From Dimargaris cristalligena (Eukaryota > Kickxellomycota > Dimargaritomycetes > Dimargaritales > Dimargaritaceae): 20,869 bases of DNA. The first letter of the stretch is position 1; the number at the start of each line of letters is the position of its first letter. Positions 1 through 9,774 of the stretch are shown here, one piece after another. The notes beneath the pieces are model-generated. The model did not search any database and was not told where the DNA came from. It saw only the letters and a program-made list of their open reading frames with translations. A program made the translations under genes and the position numbers. The stretch is from contig JANBQC010000506.1 of the NCBI GenBank assembly GCA_027576995.1, positions 1 through 20,869 on the forward strand, written 5' to 3'.

Positions 1-152
1 AGCATATAAAATGTTTATTGGAATAAACTAAGGGGCCAGTTATATTTATGTGGGGGATGACCCTAAAGGGAGGTCCCTGGGGGAAGTTACCACTAAGACT
101 AAATATTATAATAAATAAGCTGGCTGGATGGCCATGAGGACTTTGAAGACTC

Positions 153-623
153 TGTTGGGAACTGGAAGAGTCATTAGATTAGCATAGGAGTGATTAGTGT
201 GAACTACAGAGTCCAGCAGGGGAATAGTTATATAATATAGGATGATCCTATAGTACCAGGGGTAACTATGGGAAGGTTTATATGGTGCTATAAGGCCTAA
301 TAAGGGTGGATAATCATTTTGTCCAGATTAAGTTGGATTAGGAGGGCTGATAGGCCTCATTGGGACCAGTTAATTTCCTTAGCTTATTCTTACCCCTCAG
401 TTTACCCTAAATAAACTCTATATATACTCACTCCCCCTGTACTGACTAGTAAGTATGCCCACTGCATGTCCCTTACCTATACCTATACCTATCCTTTATT
501 AGTTAGTACCTGTACCCCATACCTGATGCTAGTAAGCCACTTGGCCAAGTCTAAGCCCCGCCTACTGTTAGAAGCCTATCCTCAGGACTCTTGACAGACT
601 AAGAGTGGTTAACCTAGGCAACA
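153..623 (+). mobile_element. Possible solo LTR (retrotransposon remnant)
   Basis: The segment opens with TGTTGGGAAC and closes with GGCAACA, giving 5-bp inverted ends TGTTG/CAACA as in Copia and Gypsy LTRs. The 471-bp length is usual for an LTR, and it carries internal AATAAA (about 410) followed by a TATA-like TATATATA (about 419), as an LTR promoter and poly(A) region might. Against it: the flanking five bases (GACTC left, TTCCC right) do not form a target-site duplication, no tRNA primer-binding site follows the right end, no clear polypurine tract precedes the left end, and no gag/pol frame is present. It could be a decayed solo LTR or chance. Confidence 0.28.
475..492 (+). repeat. ACCTAT tandem repeat, three copies
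   Basis: Three perfect head-to-tail copies of the hexamer ACCTAT, inside the possible LTR. Short, and of no evident function. Confidence 0.7.
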
Positions 624-1412
624 TTCCCCAATCTGCTCTATGTAGTAATAAATAAATAGAGGACAAAAGGTAGTTGACCTATTATCCAACACCATTATTT
701 TTGGCACTGGAATAAATGAGAGGGGCAAATTGGATATTATCTTGTTAATAGCAAATATGGACGAGCATAGGAATAAAATAAAGGATTTCTTCATGTGCAA
801 TTTTATTGGAATTAATATTAAGGGTAAAGTAATATATAATCAGTAAGTATCTAATAACGGTGATAAAAACAAAATATAATCACCTGAGGGACCATGGTCA
901 GACTAATTAACTAATATATTTATATTGGAACATTTTGAGAATACCAGTTAGGTGAAGGTGGGTTGTTTTGCCGTAGTTGCTGAGTTGTTGGCCCGCAGGC
1001 CTATTGCATTATTTTTGTGACCTTAGGTTTAATGTATTGGCTGGTCGGAACAGGGTTTTCTGGTGATGTACATGGCGTTGTTGTGGCCAGATTGGCCTCC
1101 TTGGCACCCCTGTAGCGTCTTCGGAGTGTGAAAAGTGCCTCTGGCGGTCTGGTGGCCTGATCGGATATTCAGGTTATATGACTGGCCTGATCAGTACTGG
1201 ACACCCCGGTGGTACGGTATCAACAATCTGAACACCGGACTTGAAGGGCCATGCCATCTATTTGACTTTCGGATCATAGGCCACGTAATCCCGATTAAGG
1301 TGTCCTGGAGGGCATTGGGGTTCTGGTTTGGGACTACCATAGCTGGTATGTTCAAATGACACGGTTGTTTTCTAGAGTTGGGGTGTTGGTAGTGGGAAGT
1401 AGACAGTAGGGA

Positions 1413-1440
1413 GTGGGGTGTGGGGTGTGGGGTGTGGGGT
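1413..1440 (+). repeat. GTGGGGT heptamer x4, G-quadruplex motif
   Basis: Four perfect copies of GTGGGGT. The four GGGG runs start at 1415, 1422, 1429 and 1436 and are separated by TGT, which meets the usual four-tetrad G-quadruplex pattern with 3-nt loops. It lies in a G/T-rich noncoding stretch. The unit resembles telomeric G/T repeats in composition, but the array is only 28 bp, so an interstitial telomere tract is speculation. Confidence 0.8.
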
Positions 1441-2856
1441 CTGAAATATCACAGTGGGGGAGGGAGGTTAAATATGTGCATGTGTGAGGGGAATCGAATA
1501 CAAATGTGTTGAGGTTTACAAAGTAATTTCACAGTTGCTATTTGGTGCGAATGATGATTAAAATTAACATGCGACAGCGCGGGGTATTTATAGGCAGATA
1601 GAAATATTGGATGGGTTCTGGTGACTGCACTAGCCCATTACCGGGCAATAATGTGTTGGGAAAAGACATAGTCTTTACCACTTACAACCTTTGAACAGTG
1701 CAAGGCGAGGCCATCCATCCACAGTGAATGGGCCCATTGTTGTAAAATGGAAATGGTAAATACTATACAAAGCGAATAAGAAAACCTAAGGCCTCCAAAC
1801 ATTGTAGCCTGGCCTATCTTTAGCGGGGACTGTAGTATCACCCTAAGTGGTCCAATTGTTTGCCGCTTTTATTAATGCTTTTTTTTATTAAGTTATGAAG
1901 AGAAGGACTGGCCCCGATGAATTACCATGGAGTACATTCACCTTCGCCCTTCTTCAGCTCGGATGGCATGCTTAGTCCTAAATGAAAGTGAAAGTATCTC
2001 ATGCTTCTAAAATCATGACTCCAAGAATTCGTACTCGCACAAAGATTAATGGGAAGGTGGTTTAACGTGTAAACCATGAAGAGTAACCATTGATATTGAA
2101 GACCCGATATTGTACCATTTGTTCCTAAACCAGGCTGCTGGACACTGTGTAAATCTCGCAAGACAATAGTAATAGTATGGCCATTTTATAATAAGTTATA
2201 TTATGCGGTATTTTCTAGACTGACTGGTTTACATTCGAAAGCTTTGGAGCTAATGACAAAGTAAACGAACATCGTAGTCCTTGTTCAGATGGCATAGCAC
2301 CATTCATACCATGTGGTATTGTGAGCGTACGAATTTAGGTCATCATCTATTTATTCGCACTCCCCTTTAACACCATGTAGTACTTCGTTAATAATGACAG
2401 GTCGCCCTTGGTAGCTGGTTGTTTATGGCTATATCCCAAATCCGCACACTACAGTTGGGTATTTTTGCTGTTCATTCTACTACCAATTATCGCCTACCAT
2501 ACCCATATCTTTTTGTGGATACAACACCTATACTAATGCATCCACTTTTCCGGCTCCACCGCAAGTACACTGTCGATATCCCACTCCACCTCTCGCTTCC
2601 ATCAGTTTTTTCTATAGTCCCCTCATTAATTTGCAACAAGTCGCTAACCACAGCTATTTAGGCTTAATGGTAGATTAGTGAATTGCTGAGTGCTGAAATA
2701 GAGCACATCCTCAAACGGCCGAGTAAATGGCCGGTATCCCTTGGTTTCGACTCAAGACCATGGTGGTAAATAATGCGCCAGTTAGCCAATCCTTCTTAAC
2801 TCTGGTTTTTACAGGTATTAATCGAGCTATACCGTAGCTGCTATAGGCCGATTTAT

Positions 2857-4026
2857 CTAGAGAAGTCGATAGTTACAATCATCCTGCTTCGGCCGTACTT
2901 TGGGGTTGGCCAAAAGTTTAACTATGGCTTGGAGGTAACGCCGGGAACTTTTGGATACCTCGAAGAAATAGCCCGGGGCCTTGGGGCTCTCAATGCGAGT
3001 GAGGAAGTCGTAAATAATCTTTTGGGGAGGATGATAGATTATTATATACAAAACCCAGGTAGATTGGTAAACATGTGATAGTGATGCCATACTCCATGAC
3101 CGGGTTTAAGTATAGGATGATTTGGCAACATACGTCCAGAAAATACATCAAAATACACCGACTGCAATGTACCCATATAAATCAAAAATGGTGTTCCAAT
3201 AATTTAAAGACAGTTGGTTTACCTGGGGGTCGCATTGTTCAGTTCGCCGGCGGTGGAGGTACACGAAGTCAAAAGCCATTTGGGGGTTGGCTACATGGGC
3301 GTCAATCTAGGTGAAGGGTTACCAAATCCAAGTGCCATGTTCCAAGCTCAAACAGTGTCAATTACATACATGCAAGTCCTTTTCCTGTGTATAATAGCCC
3401 GACGGGCTGTATACAAAATGAATTCCGAGGCTACCCTTACACCCTTAAGTAGTGCTTATACCCGTATAAGTCCCTTCGCCTCAGCTCAGACATACCTTAA
3501 CAATACATTCCTCGGGAACCACAGTAGACCGACCGTAGATACAAATCACCCGGGGCATCGTTACTCCCAATCGGGCCGTATTGGTTTGGACCGTTTCAAA
3601 CAATGACCGAGTCTCAAAACGCGGGAAGGGTTCCAGGGGAACTAATCCATCCAGGACCACCTGGAGCAGATGCACATCGGCCGAGAAATCCATCAGCCAT
3701 TCCGCCCGATTTTTCAAGAGCACTATGGCGAACTCGTGCTGTATCGGGGAAGGAGGTATCGGGGAATCATCCGAAGATACTCCGGCGCCCGGGGTCGAGT
3801 TGGTTGACGATAGAGAGAGGCCCCGTTTAGCGTCAATGAAGGCTTTGATAAACCGCTGGGTGGCGGCTAGCCGGGTGGTGCTGGGCATGGTGGTGGGGGC
3901 GGCTAGGAGGGGTTCGCTCATTTCGGTGTGAACGTCAATACAAAAAACGATACGCTCGGTTAGACCCGCGGCGGAGCCGGGCGGTAGTGGGGAATTGGAC
4001 GACATGGCCGAAGTGGGCGAGAACAT
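2857..4026 (-). CDS. BABAM1: BRISC/BRCA1-A complex member 1 (MERIT40)-like protein
   Basis: Predicted scaffold of a K63-linkage-specific deubiquitinase complex (BRISC or BRCA1-A type, with a BRCC36-type JAMM enzyme), acting in cytosol or nucleus. Exons on the minus strand: 4026-3496, 3306-3223, 3018-2857 (177+28+53 = 258 aa). All junctions are phase 0; donors are GTATGT and GTAAAC. A von Willebrand A-like fold starts at ERIVFCIDVHTEM (residues 24-36), followed by a block with EFAIVLLKNRAEWLMDF, then MPRVICIYGRS, then FDFVYLH in exon 2 and YDFLTRI, GYFFEVSKS and AIVKLLANPKVRP in exon 3. These match human MERIT40 blocks in order, as I recall them. The metal-site motif is degenerate (DVHTE rather than DxSxS), as in MERIT40. 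Start choice: M at 4026 follows a CT-rich leader; M8 (4005) is the alternative. The gene is divergent from the OCA4-like gene. The family call rests on remembered homologues. Confidence 0.75.
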
Positions 4027-4116
4027 GGCGGAGCAAGGTTGTTGGTGAGGTAAATATATAACAGATGCGTTGTTGGTGTATAGCCTAAAGAAGGGAGGAA
4101 TACCTGAGAGCGAGAC

Positions 4117-4149
4117 AAGAAGAGAAAGAGAAAGAGAGAGGGGGGGGGG
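4117..4149. repeat. Polypurine tract ending in ten G
   Basis: A 33-nt pure purine run on the + strand (GA-rich, then G10 at 4140-4149, then TA). On the coding strand of the BABAM1-like gene this reads C10 followed by CT repeats, 91-123 nt upstream of its start. A very similar block lies upstream of the secreted-protein gene at 10358-10378. Confidence 0.75.
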
Positions 4150-4422
4150 TAAATAGTGTAACAATAATAATTGACAAGGGGGATAAAAACGTTAACTCCG
4201 AGATTACGGGCCACAAACGAGGTCAACCCTAAAGCTTGAGGAGCTGCTTCGCATATGCCTTGTTAAACGGAGAGGCGGCTTGGTGGGAGGGTGCCCACTT
4301 TTAACTACCTCATTGGCCCAAGGCCCAGAAGCCGCCATTCCACCCATATTACCCACCCTCTCACATAAGGCACAACCCATTCCTATTTATTTACTTCTAG
4401 TGAAATGCTTTAATAATCGTTT

Positions 4423-4434
4423 GGCTAATTAGCC
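4423..4434. promoter_or_regulatory. 12-bp palindrome GGCTAATTAGCC
   Basis: Perfect dyad symmetry in the shared divergent promoter, 159 bp upstream of the OCA4-like start. The TAATTA core resembles a homeodomain-type site. Function is inferred from position only. Confidence 0.4.
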
Positions 4435-4592
4435 CTTAACCCTCTCTAACCGTAGCACCACCCCAACCCGTTGCTTTACTACCCCGCCCCCGCTCCCTCG
4501 CCCTCACACTCTCCGAAAGCCCGGGTGGTTTCTCACTTGACCACCACCGCACACCCCACACGTACTACCCAAACATTCGTATCGCTCCAGGC

Positions 4593-5863
4593 ATGCTCGT
4601 TCTTTCACCCCCCGACGCATTCGGTACCGTTGAAGAAGGCATCTACCGGTCGTCCGATGCCATCACGTCGGACCACTACCCGTTTTTAAGGAATCTCCGG
4701 TTATGTCATATTGTATTCTTGTCCACCGAGGTCCCCTCAAGGGCCATTCAGAAGTTTGCCGCGGAAGAGAAAATCAATTTAGTAAGGCAAAACGACCTGG
4801 TTCTATGACCCGGGCCTCTCTCTCTCTCTCTATATATATATATCTTATCCCCCATGGAGAAAATTTCAGTGCCTTTCGAGAAGCCGGCCCCATTATCATA
4901 TCGCCTACTAATCATAGTGTTATTTATATTGTCAATACGAATATTTCACCACATCCTCTCTTTTCGGGTATTCGAAAATGCTGGCCATATCCAATCCATT
5001 CGGGCTTACTCCCCCAATGTTATTAGATCCATTTGGGTCTTAAAGCCTGGCAGGCCAACCTTGGGTGGAAACCCGTCAGCGAAGAACTAGTTAAAGAGGG
5101 TCTGGAATTGATATTAAATAGGAATAATATCCCCGTTCTCCTCATGTGCACGTAAGACACCGCCAATTAATTACCCACATACTTCCCATTATATATATAT
5201 ATACTGATTCCACGGTGCTTGATTTTGGGCAAAGAACTGGGATATGATTCCCTATATAGACCTTTGCCTCCTCCTATTGAAAATCCAATTCTCACCTTTA
5301 GTTGCAATCTCCGCTATATCACCGACCCATTTTATTTTAATCGAAATAGCACGGGCTTACATGAAACCGGCGCATTTGTCGGCTGCCTTCGTAAACTCCA
5401 ACACTGGAACTACAACTCCATTATCTTTGAGGTAAGATCATGCCAATTACTTCTATCACATCTGCCTCGATGGTACCGACGATGCTAGTATCGTTTGTTT
5501 TATTATGGGTTTAATGATTTGCTTTTTCAAGGCATTGTTTAAACTACACAAGTCACTATTATCCAACCCTAATCATCTGTTTTGACCACTATAATAACCC
5601 CATATCACCATCATACACACCATACAAATGCCCCCTCCCTCCTCGGTTGCACATTGTCCATATTTTTATGAACCCAGTACCGGAGTTTTGCCGGCAAGCG
5701 CTCGCGGTATTACATTGAACAATTCATTGAGCTGTTCGATACCGATTTGATCACCATCCCATCCGAGGTGCCCCCCTTTTTTACCACCCAGCAAGTCATG
5801 TGGGAGGCCGAGGACATTCAATTCCTTCAGCAAAAATGGGGATCCCAATTCATAAAACCATAA
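4593..5863 (+). CDS. OCA4: Oca4-like dual-specificity phosphatase family protein, likely inactive
   Basis: Member of the fungal Oca/Siw14 phosphatase-like family; in yeast these proteins form a complex linked to oxidant-induced arrest and inositol pyrophosphate signalling in the cytoplasm. Exons: 4593-4781, 5027-5151, 5350-5431, 5678-5863, total 193 aa. Donors are GTAAGG, GTAAGA and GTAAGA, and phases agree. The N-terminus MLVLSPPDAFGTVEEGIYRS is close to yeast Oca4 as I recall it, which supports the start. Then HLGLKAW and EELVKEGLELIL, the P-loop region MCTTGLHETG (residues 103-112), VGCLRKLQHWN, and EQFIELFDTDLITIPSE near the C-terminus. In active members the loop is HCxxGxxR; here the H is M103 and the Arg is E110, while C104 is kept, so phosphatase chemistry is unlikely. 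It could instead be classed with another Oca paralogue, but the N-terminus favours Oca4. Confidence 0.82.
4816..4843 (+). repeat. (CT)n(TA)n microsatellite in OCA4-like intron 1
   Basis: A CT dinucleotide run changes directly into a TA run (from about 4831). It lies in the 245-nt first intron, about 35 nt after the donor. A second short TA run (5190-5203) lies in intron 2. Confidence 0.8.
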
Positions 5864-6321
5864 TATATACCCGTGAGTGGCGTTAACTCCAATTAATCTG
5901 GGAATTATAGTCTGGTACTAACAACCGAACTTGAAAAAAAAAAAAGGAATACTGGCGATTTTATGGGCATTCATGTTATATAAAAAGAAGAGTTAAGAGA
6001 GGCTTGAAAAGTTTGGAAATAAAGAGGGTGCATATGTAAATATTTATAATACGGACAAGAAGGTGGCTAGTGCGGGCCTAATAGTCGAGCCAAAAGAAGA
6101 AGAAAAAACCAAAGAGGTGGAGTAGGTGAGAATGCAAGACAAGGGCGAGCAAGGAGGCCACATATCGATACCAATAAGCAGTGGTCAGATTTGCTTATTG
6201 AACATAATCATACCACACTAGCACATGGGCCTAATTCATTCTAAATGGCTGCAATAAATGACACCTTCCTAATATATCGATCAGGTCTTTAAAGCTCCCC
6301 CCCTCCATTCATGTGGTTAAT
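5864..6321. other. Convergent intergenic region (3' ends of OCA4-like and delta-COP genes)
   Basis: No coding frame is supported. It holds a 12-A run at 5934-5945 and an AATAAA at 6018-6023, 155 nt after the OCA4-like stop, the best candidate poly(A) signal for that gene. A further AATAAA lies near 6255. No clear AATAAA on the minus strand was found for the delta-COP gene. Confidence 0.5.
6018..6023 (+). terminator. Candidate poly(A) signal AATAAA for OCA4-like gene
   Basis: Canonical hexamer 155 nt downstream of the stop at 5863 in an A/G-rich stretch. Assignment is by position only. Confidence 0.35.
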
Positions 6322-8855
6322 TTAGACAATTCGGTAATCATCGGTAGTCAACGAGAACATCTTGGAAAATTCCACAGTTGAGCCGTCGCTGGTTAGTGTC
6401 ACGTCCGTAATATCCACGTCGCAAAACGGTGTACTGGCCTGGAAGGCTACTTCCACGGGGAAGAAGGCCTCCGCATCGTCAACGGGGGCCGTAAATTCGA
6501 GACAGCCCGATTTGTTGGTCCGGTCAATAAGCGGCAGTTGCCACTCCAAAACACCCATACGGGAATTAATGGCGTAGTCGCCATCTACATTACCGACGAT
6601 GGGGGTCACACCGGAAGGCAGGGGAATGGAGATGACCACGTCCTTGAGTTGCAGGTCATCGGATTCTAGTTCGTACTCGATGTTCACTTCGGTCTTACCG
6701 TCCCCGGTGGCGGAGGGCCAGCAGTTAATGGACAGGGGGAGGCAAGCGTCATCTTGGGATACCAGGCGCCATTTGAACAGGCCTACGGGCTGGTTGATGG
6801 GGAAACTGCGGGAAGCATCCTTGAGGGCCAAAATAGCATTGTTCTGGAACCGTTTTTTGTCGACGTGTGGGTGGGTCTGAAGTAGGGTATGGGGAAGTGG
6901 GGAAGGCAAGGCATTATTATAAAAACCAGGATTAGATTACATAAGTAGCTGTGGTATGAGTGAAAGCCATTCAAGGGAAAGTAACAAGCGGTTAATAATA
7001 CCATAATATATATATATATATATATATAATAGCAAGCCGAGAGGTTAAACGTACCTTAATCTGCATGTTGCTATCGTCGCCCAGCTGGACCTGGAGCGAC
7101 AGGTTGCTCTTGTCGGGGTCAGCCACCAGCAGCGTCAGTTCACCCTTGATCTCGAGGGCCTCCACGCCCCCTTCACGTCCAACGACCGCCGAAATATGTT
7201 CGACTACTTCAATGTGAACGTCGCTCTTGTAGATATCGGCCACCGGGGCCTCCTCCTCCAGTTGAAGTTTGCTTTCTAGCTGCTCGGCCAGCTCGGCCTC
7301 CTGGCTAAACAACCCTGATGTGGCCTTGTCCTTCTTACCACCAAGCTTCATACCACGACCCTTGATGGTGGGTTTCGAGGATCTAAAGAAAAGAAAAAAC
7401 AATGGAAATAAAGGGGAATGGGCAACAAGAAATAAAGGATGAGGTAGAAGATTAATATAAATTCACTAATGAGGAGGGGAGGGTCATTTATAGAATGGCA
7501 AATATCATAGTAGTAGAGCAATAGGGGGGATAACAGCGGGGTTCGGGCCACCACTCTTAAACATGATTTACAATAACCGTAATAATAATGATAAAGGAAT
7601 TGATACTTACGTTGATTTCGGAGCCACCGACGAAGGTTCGTTGTCAAAAGTCGAGATTGTTGGTTCGAGCGGCGAGTAGGCGCTTTTCATGGTATTCGTA
7701 AAGGAACTAATCGAATTAGCAAATGAACCGCTGCCGCTACCGCCCCGGCGGTTAGCTTCCTTGCGCTGCATGTCGAATTGCTTAGCACGGCGCTTGAGTT
7801 CTTCCTTCGCCTCTTTCTCTTTGTTCTATGGTGTCAGATCGGGATTAATAAATATATTAATAAGAACGGAAATCAATGAGTTAGTAGGTAGAGATGGTTG
7901 GGGCTTTTTCTACTACACTTCCATACCTGACCAAAAGATGAACCGCGCTGCCAATAAACCATAGTATATAAATTCCCTGGTTTCCCTGGAAATGCCAATG
8001 CTTACCTTTTCGATAATATCCTGGATCTTCTCTTCCTGGCTCTCCATCTCCATGATAGTCTTAAGCTGGGCCATGCTAATGTTTTCTCGGAGTCCCAAGT
8101 TAATAATTTCGTCAAAGGCGCACAGGAGCTCGAAGCAGTGTTCCAACACGACCATCTCTTGCACACTGCCTCCCCCGCAGACATCCGTGGTGGCGCGGGC
8201 GAAGAGTTGCAGGGTACCAATGTCCTGCACAATATTGGACTGGCGGTTGGTGATCAGGACCATATACAGCGTATCCATGGGCTGGTAGACGTAGCGAATG
8301 GCTTCTGTGTCAATGGTGGTGTGCTGCTGGCCCGTGCTCATGAGTTTGGGGAAGGAGGCCAGCAAACCTTCGATACGGGAACGTGGCATATCGATGAATT
8401 GCCGGGAAACCAGGGCTGTGCGGTAGGGAAGGAAGGCGGGTAGATAGGAAGAGGGGGTTTAAAAGGCGATTGGGGAGTAATTAGACGGAGTGGTGGGTGG
8501 ATAAAGCTACATTAATAGGGTTATAATACCGGGCGGAATATGGCGGAGGTTGAATATAACGGTGGGCCCCCCCTCGCTGCTTTTCCGTTTCGGGTGCCTC
8601 TGAATGGGGTCAATCGGCACCATGTATAATAGAATAGCTGCTTACGTTTCCCGGCTTTAGTGCATAGAGCAGCGGCTAATACGACCTGGAGAGGGAGATG
8701 CACGAAACATTCAAAGCGGGAAGGTTAATTGGACTATATGGTCGGGAGGATTCGGTTGGTATTAGGGTGGCTGGATGAGGGTGGATGGGGTGGATGGTCC
8801 TACAACTTCAATAGATGGCATCCGTACGGGAAGCACAGGGCAGTAAGCTTACCAT
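6322..8855 (-). CDS. RET2: Coatomer subunit delta (delta-COP)
   Basis: Subunit of the COPI coat adaptor subcomplex, acting in Golgi-to-ER and intra-Golgi vesicle traffic. Exons on the minus strand: 8855-8853 (ATG only), 8685-8646, 8415-8006, 7825-7611, 7382-7055, 6876-6322; total 516 aa, against 511 in human and 546 in yeast. Donors are GTAAGC x3, GTAAGT and GTACGT, with all phases consistent. The N-terminus rebuilds as M-VVLAAALCTKAGK-PLVSRQF, the conserved delta-COP start. A longin-like domain fills residues 1 to about 140, followed by a charged helix (EEKIQDIIEK, then KEKEAKEELKRRAKQFDMQR), a Ser/Gly-rich linker, and a mu-homology domain from about residue 270 to the end, including THPHVDKK, INCWPSATGDG, VNIEYELE, NKSGCLEFTAPV and the terminal TTDDYRIV. 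The identity is secure. The one unusual point is the first exon: an ATG at 8703 would read straight into exon 2 but would give a non-conserved N-terminus. Confidence 0.95.
7006..7028. repeat. (TA)n microsatellite in last delta-COP intron
   Basis: A 23-nt alternating TA run, 27 nt inside the 178-nt intron from its donor side. Confidence 0.85.
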
Positions 8856-9774
8856 AACGACGGGGTGGGAAGTACTGGAAAAGATGACGGTTAGTAGGTG
8901 GGGATGATGCCAATCGGCCGGAGAAGAGAATTAGGAATGGAGCACTGCACAGAAACTCACACAAGTCGGACTATTGTAAAGCAGGTAATGTCAAAGAGAG
9001 TAGGATTGTATTCTGAGTAGACTGGTGGTAGTAGTGTCGATGGGGAAGAGAGAGAGGAGGGAGGGATATATGGGAAAAGGAAAGGGAGAGAGGAATCCAT
9101 ACTAGGTGGGGAAGTCCTTGGGTGAACCAGTCCAGTAGCCAAGATGACCTGGATAAAAGTCTGACACGTAGATAAGCTCAACCACCATTACCACGGCTAC
9201 TAACACTACCCCTTATTCACATACCCCATGAGCCAGGCTCGAATGAAGCCGACCATAGTCAGGCCTCGTTAGGGGGACGACGGACCTCCACCACCTAGGA
9301 CACATTTACACCCCCGTCTAGGCTGCTAAACTATCGGTTCCTAAGGCCTCTGCTTCCCGAGACCACGGCTGCTTCTATAAAGTATCCCAAAGTCCAGTCA
9401 TCCCTTTTCTTGTTATTAAAATGCTAACTAGTCTTTATTGAGATAAACACCCGTAATCGTGCACTTATTTAAAAAACCTACCCGCGGAAATGTACAAGAA
9501 ATGGGGGATATGGAAACGAGTCTGCTGTCTAAAATCTGCCATGTCAACGACCCTCCGCCATTTTAACGAGGGGGGACTGACTGTCCATCCATCAGAAAAA
9601 ACTACCCTAGTAGCAGTGGAAATATGGAACGAGACCTAAACTTAAACTTTCGGAAAATGTGGGGGGAACAAAACAACTCAAATATATATATCTGGAGGAC
9701 TGAAAAACAAGTAGGGTCTGGTTTAAACCCCGATGCACCATCAAACATATAGAAGTAATACATAGTTTGGTATA
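8856..9774. other. Intergenic: delta-COP promoter and 3' flank of the secreted-protein gene
   Basis: No coding frame is supported. On the minus strand (coding for delta-COP) 9040-9100 is C/T-rich, about 190-240 nt upstream of the ATG, in line with the pyrimidine-rich upstream tracts of the other genes. A TTTATTGAGATAAA element near 9432 has poly(A)-like signals on both strands and could serve as the distal end of the secreted-protein transcript. Otherwise nothing recognisable. Confidence 0.5.

Larger units (their letters stand above)
1..2856. other. Gene-poor left flank, no recognisable coding region
   Basis: Open frames here are at most about 80 codons, on both strands, and none shows a domain or splice-linked continuation that I recognise. 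Positions 1-900 are AT-rich with many stops. Positions about 950-1460 are strongly G/T-rich on the + strand and include several copies of a TGGCCTGATC-like word (around 1147 and 1183) and a GTGGGGT tandem repeat. Positions 1860-2850 have balanced composition without coding signal; the last part should hold the 3' untranslated region of the BABAM1-like gene that ends at 2857. A possible solo LTR lies at 153-623 and is listed separately. Confidence 0.6.
4027..4592. promoter_or_regulatory. Shared divergent promoter region (BABAM1-like / OCA4-like)
   Basis: This 566-bp gap separates two divergent starts. It holds the polypurine tract at 4117-4149, a perfect 12-bp palindrome GGCTAATTAGCC at 4423-4434 and, toward the OCA4-like start, a C/T-rich tract on the + strand (about 4450-4520). 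No clear TATA box was assigned. The bases just before the OCA4-like ATG read CTCCAG, so a 5'-UTR intron acceptor there is possible. Confidence 0.5.

Noticed and set aside
1135..1359. 74-codon frame rich in Trp on the + strand
   Set aside because: It arises from G/T-rich repeats of TGGCCTGATC-like words; no domain or splice context.
2700..2780. Possible tRNA: GGTTTCGACTCAAG resembles a T-arm, with a GGCC..GGCC hairpin just upstream
   Set aside because: The T-stem does not pair in the correct register, and no acceptor stem, D-arm or anticodon arm of proper length can be formed around it.
3214..3606. 130-codon + strand open frame
   Set aside because: It lies opposite exons 1 and 2 of the BABAM1-like gene, which have strong homology support and consistent splice phases.
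8521..8703. Alternative delta-COP start MHLPLQ at 8703
   Set aside because: It gives a non-conserved N-terminus and uses the intron's acceptor tract as coding sequence; the ATG-GTAAGC exon restores the conserved start.
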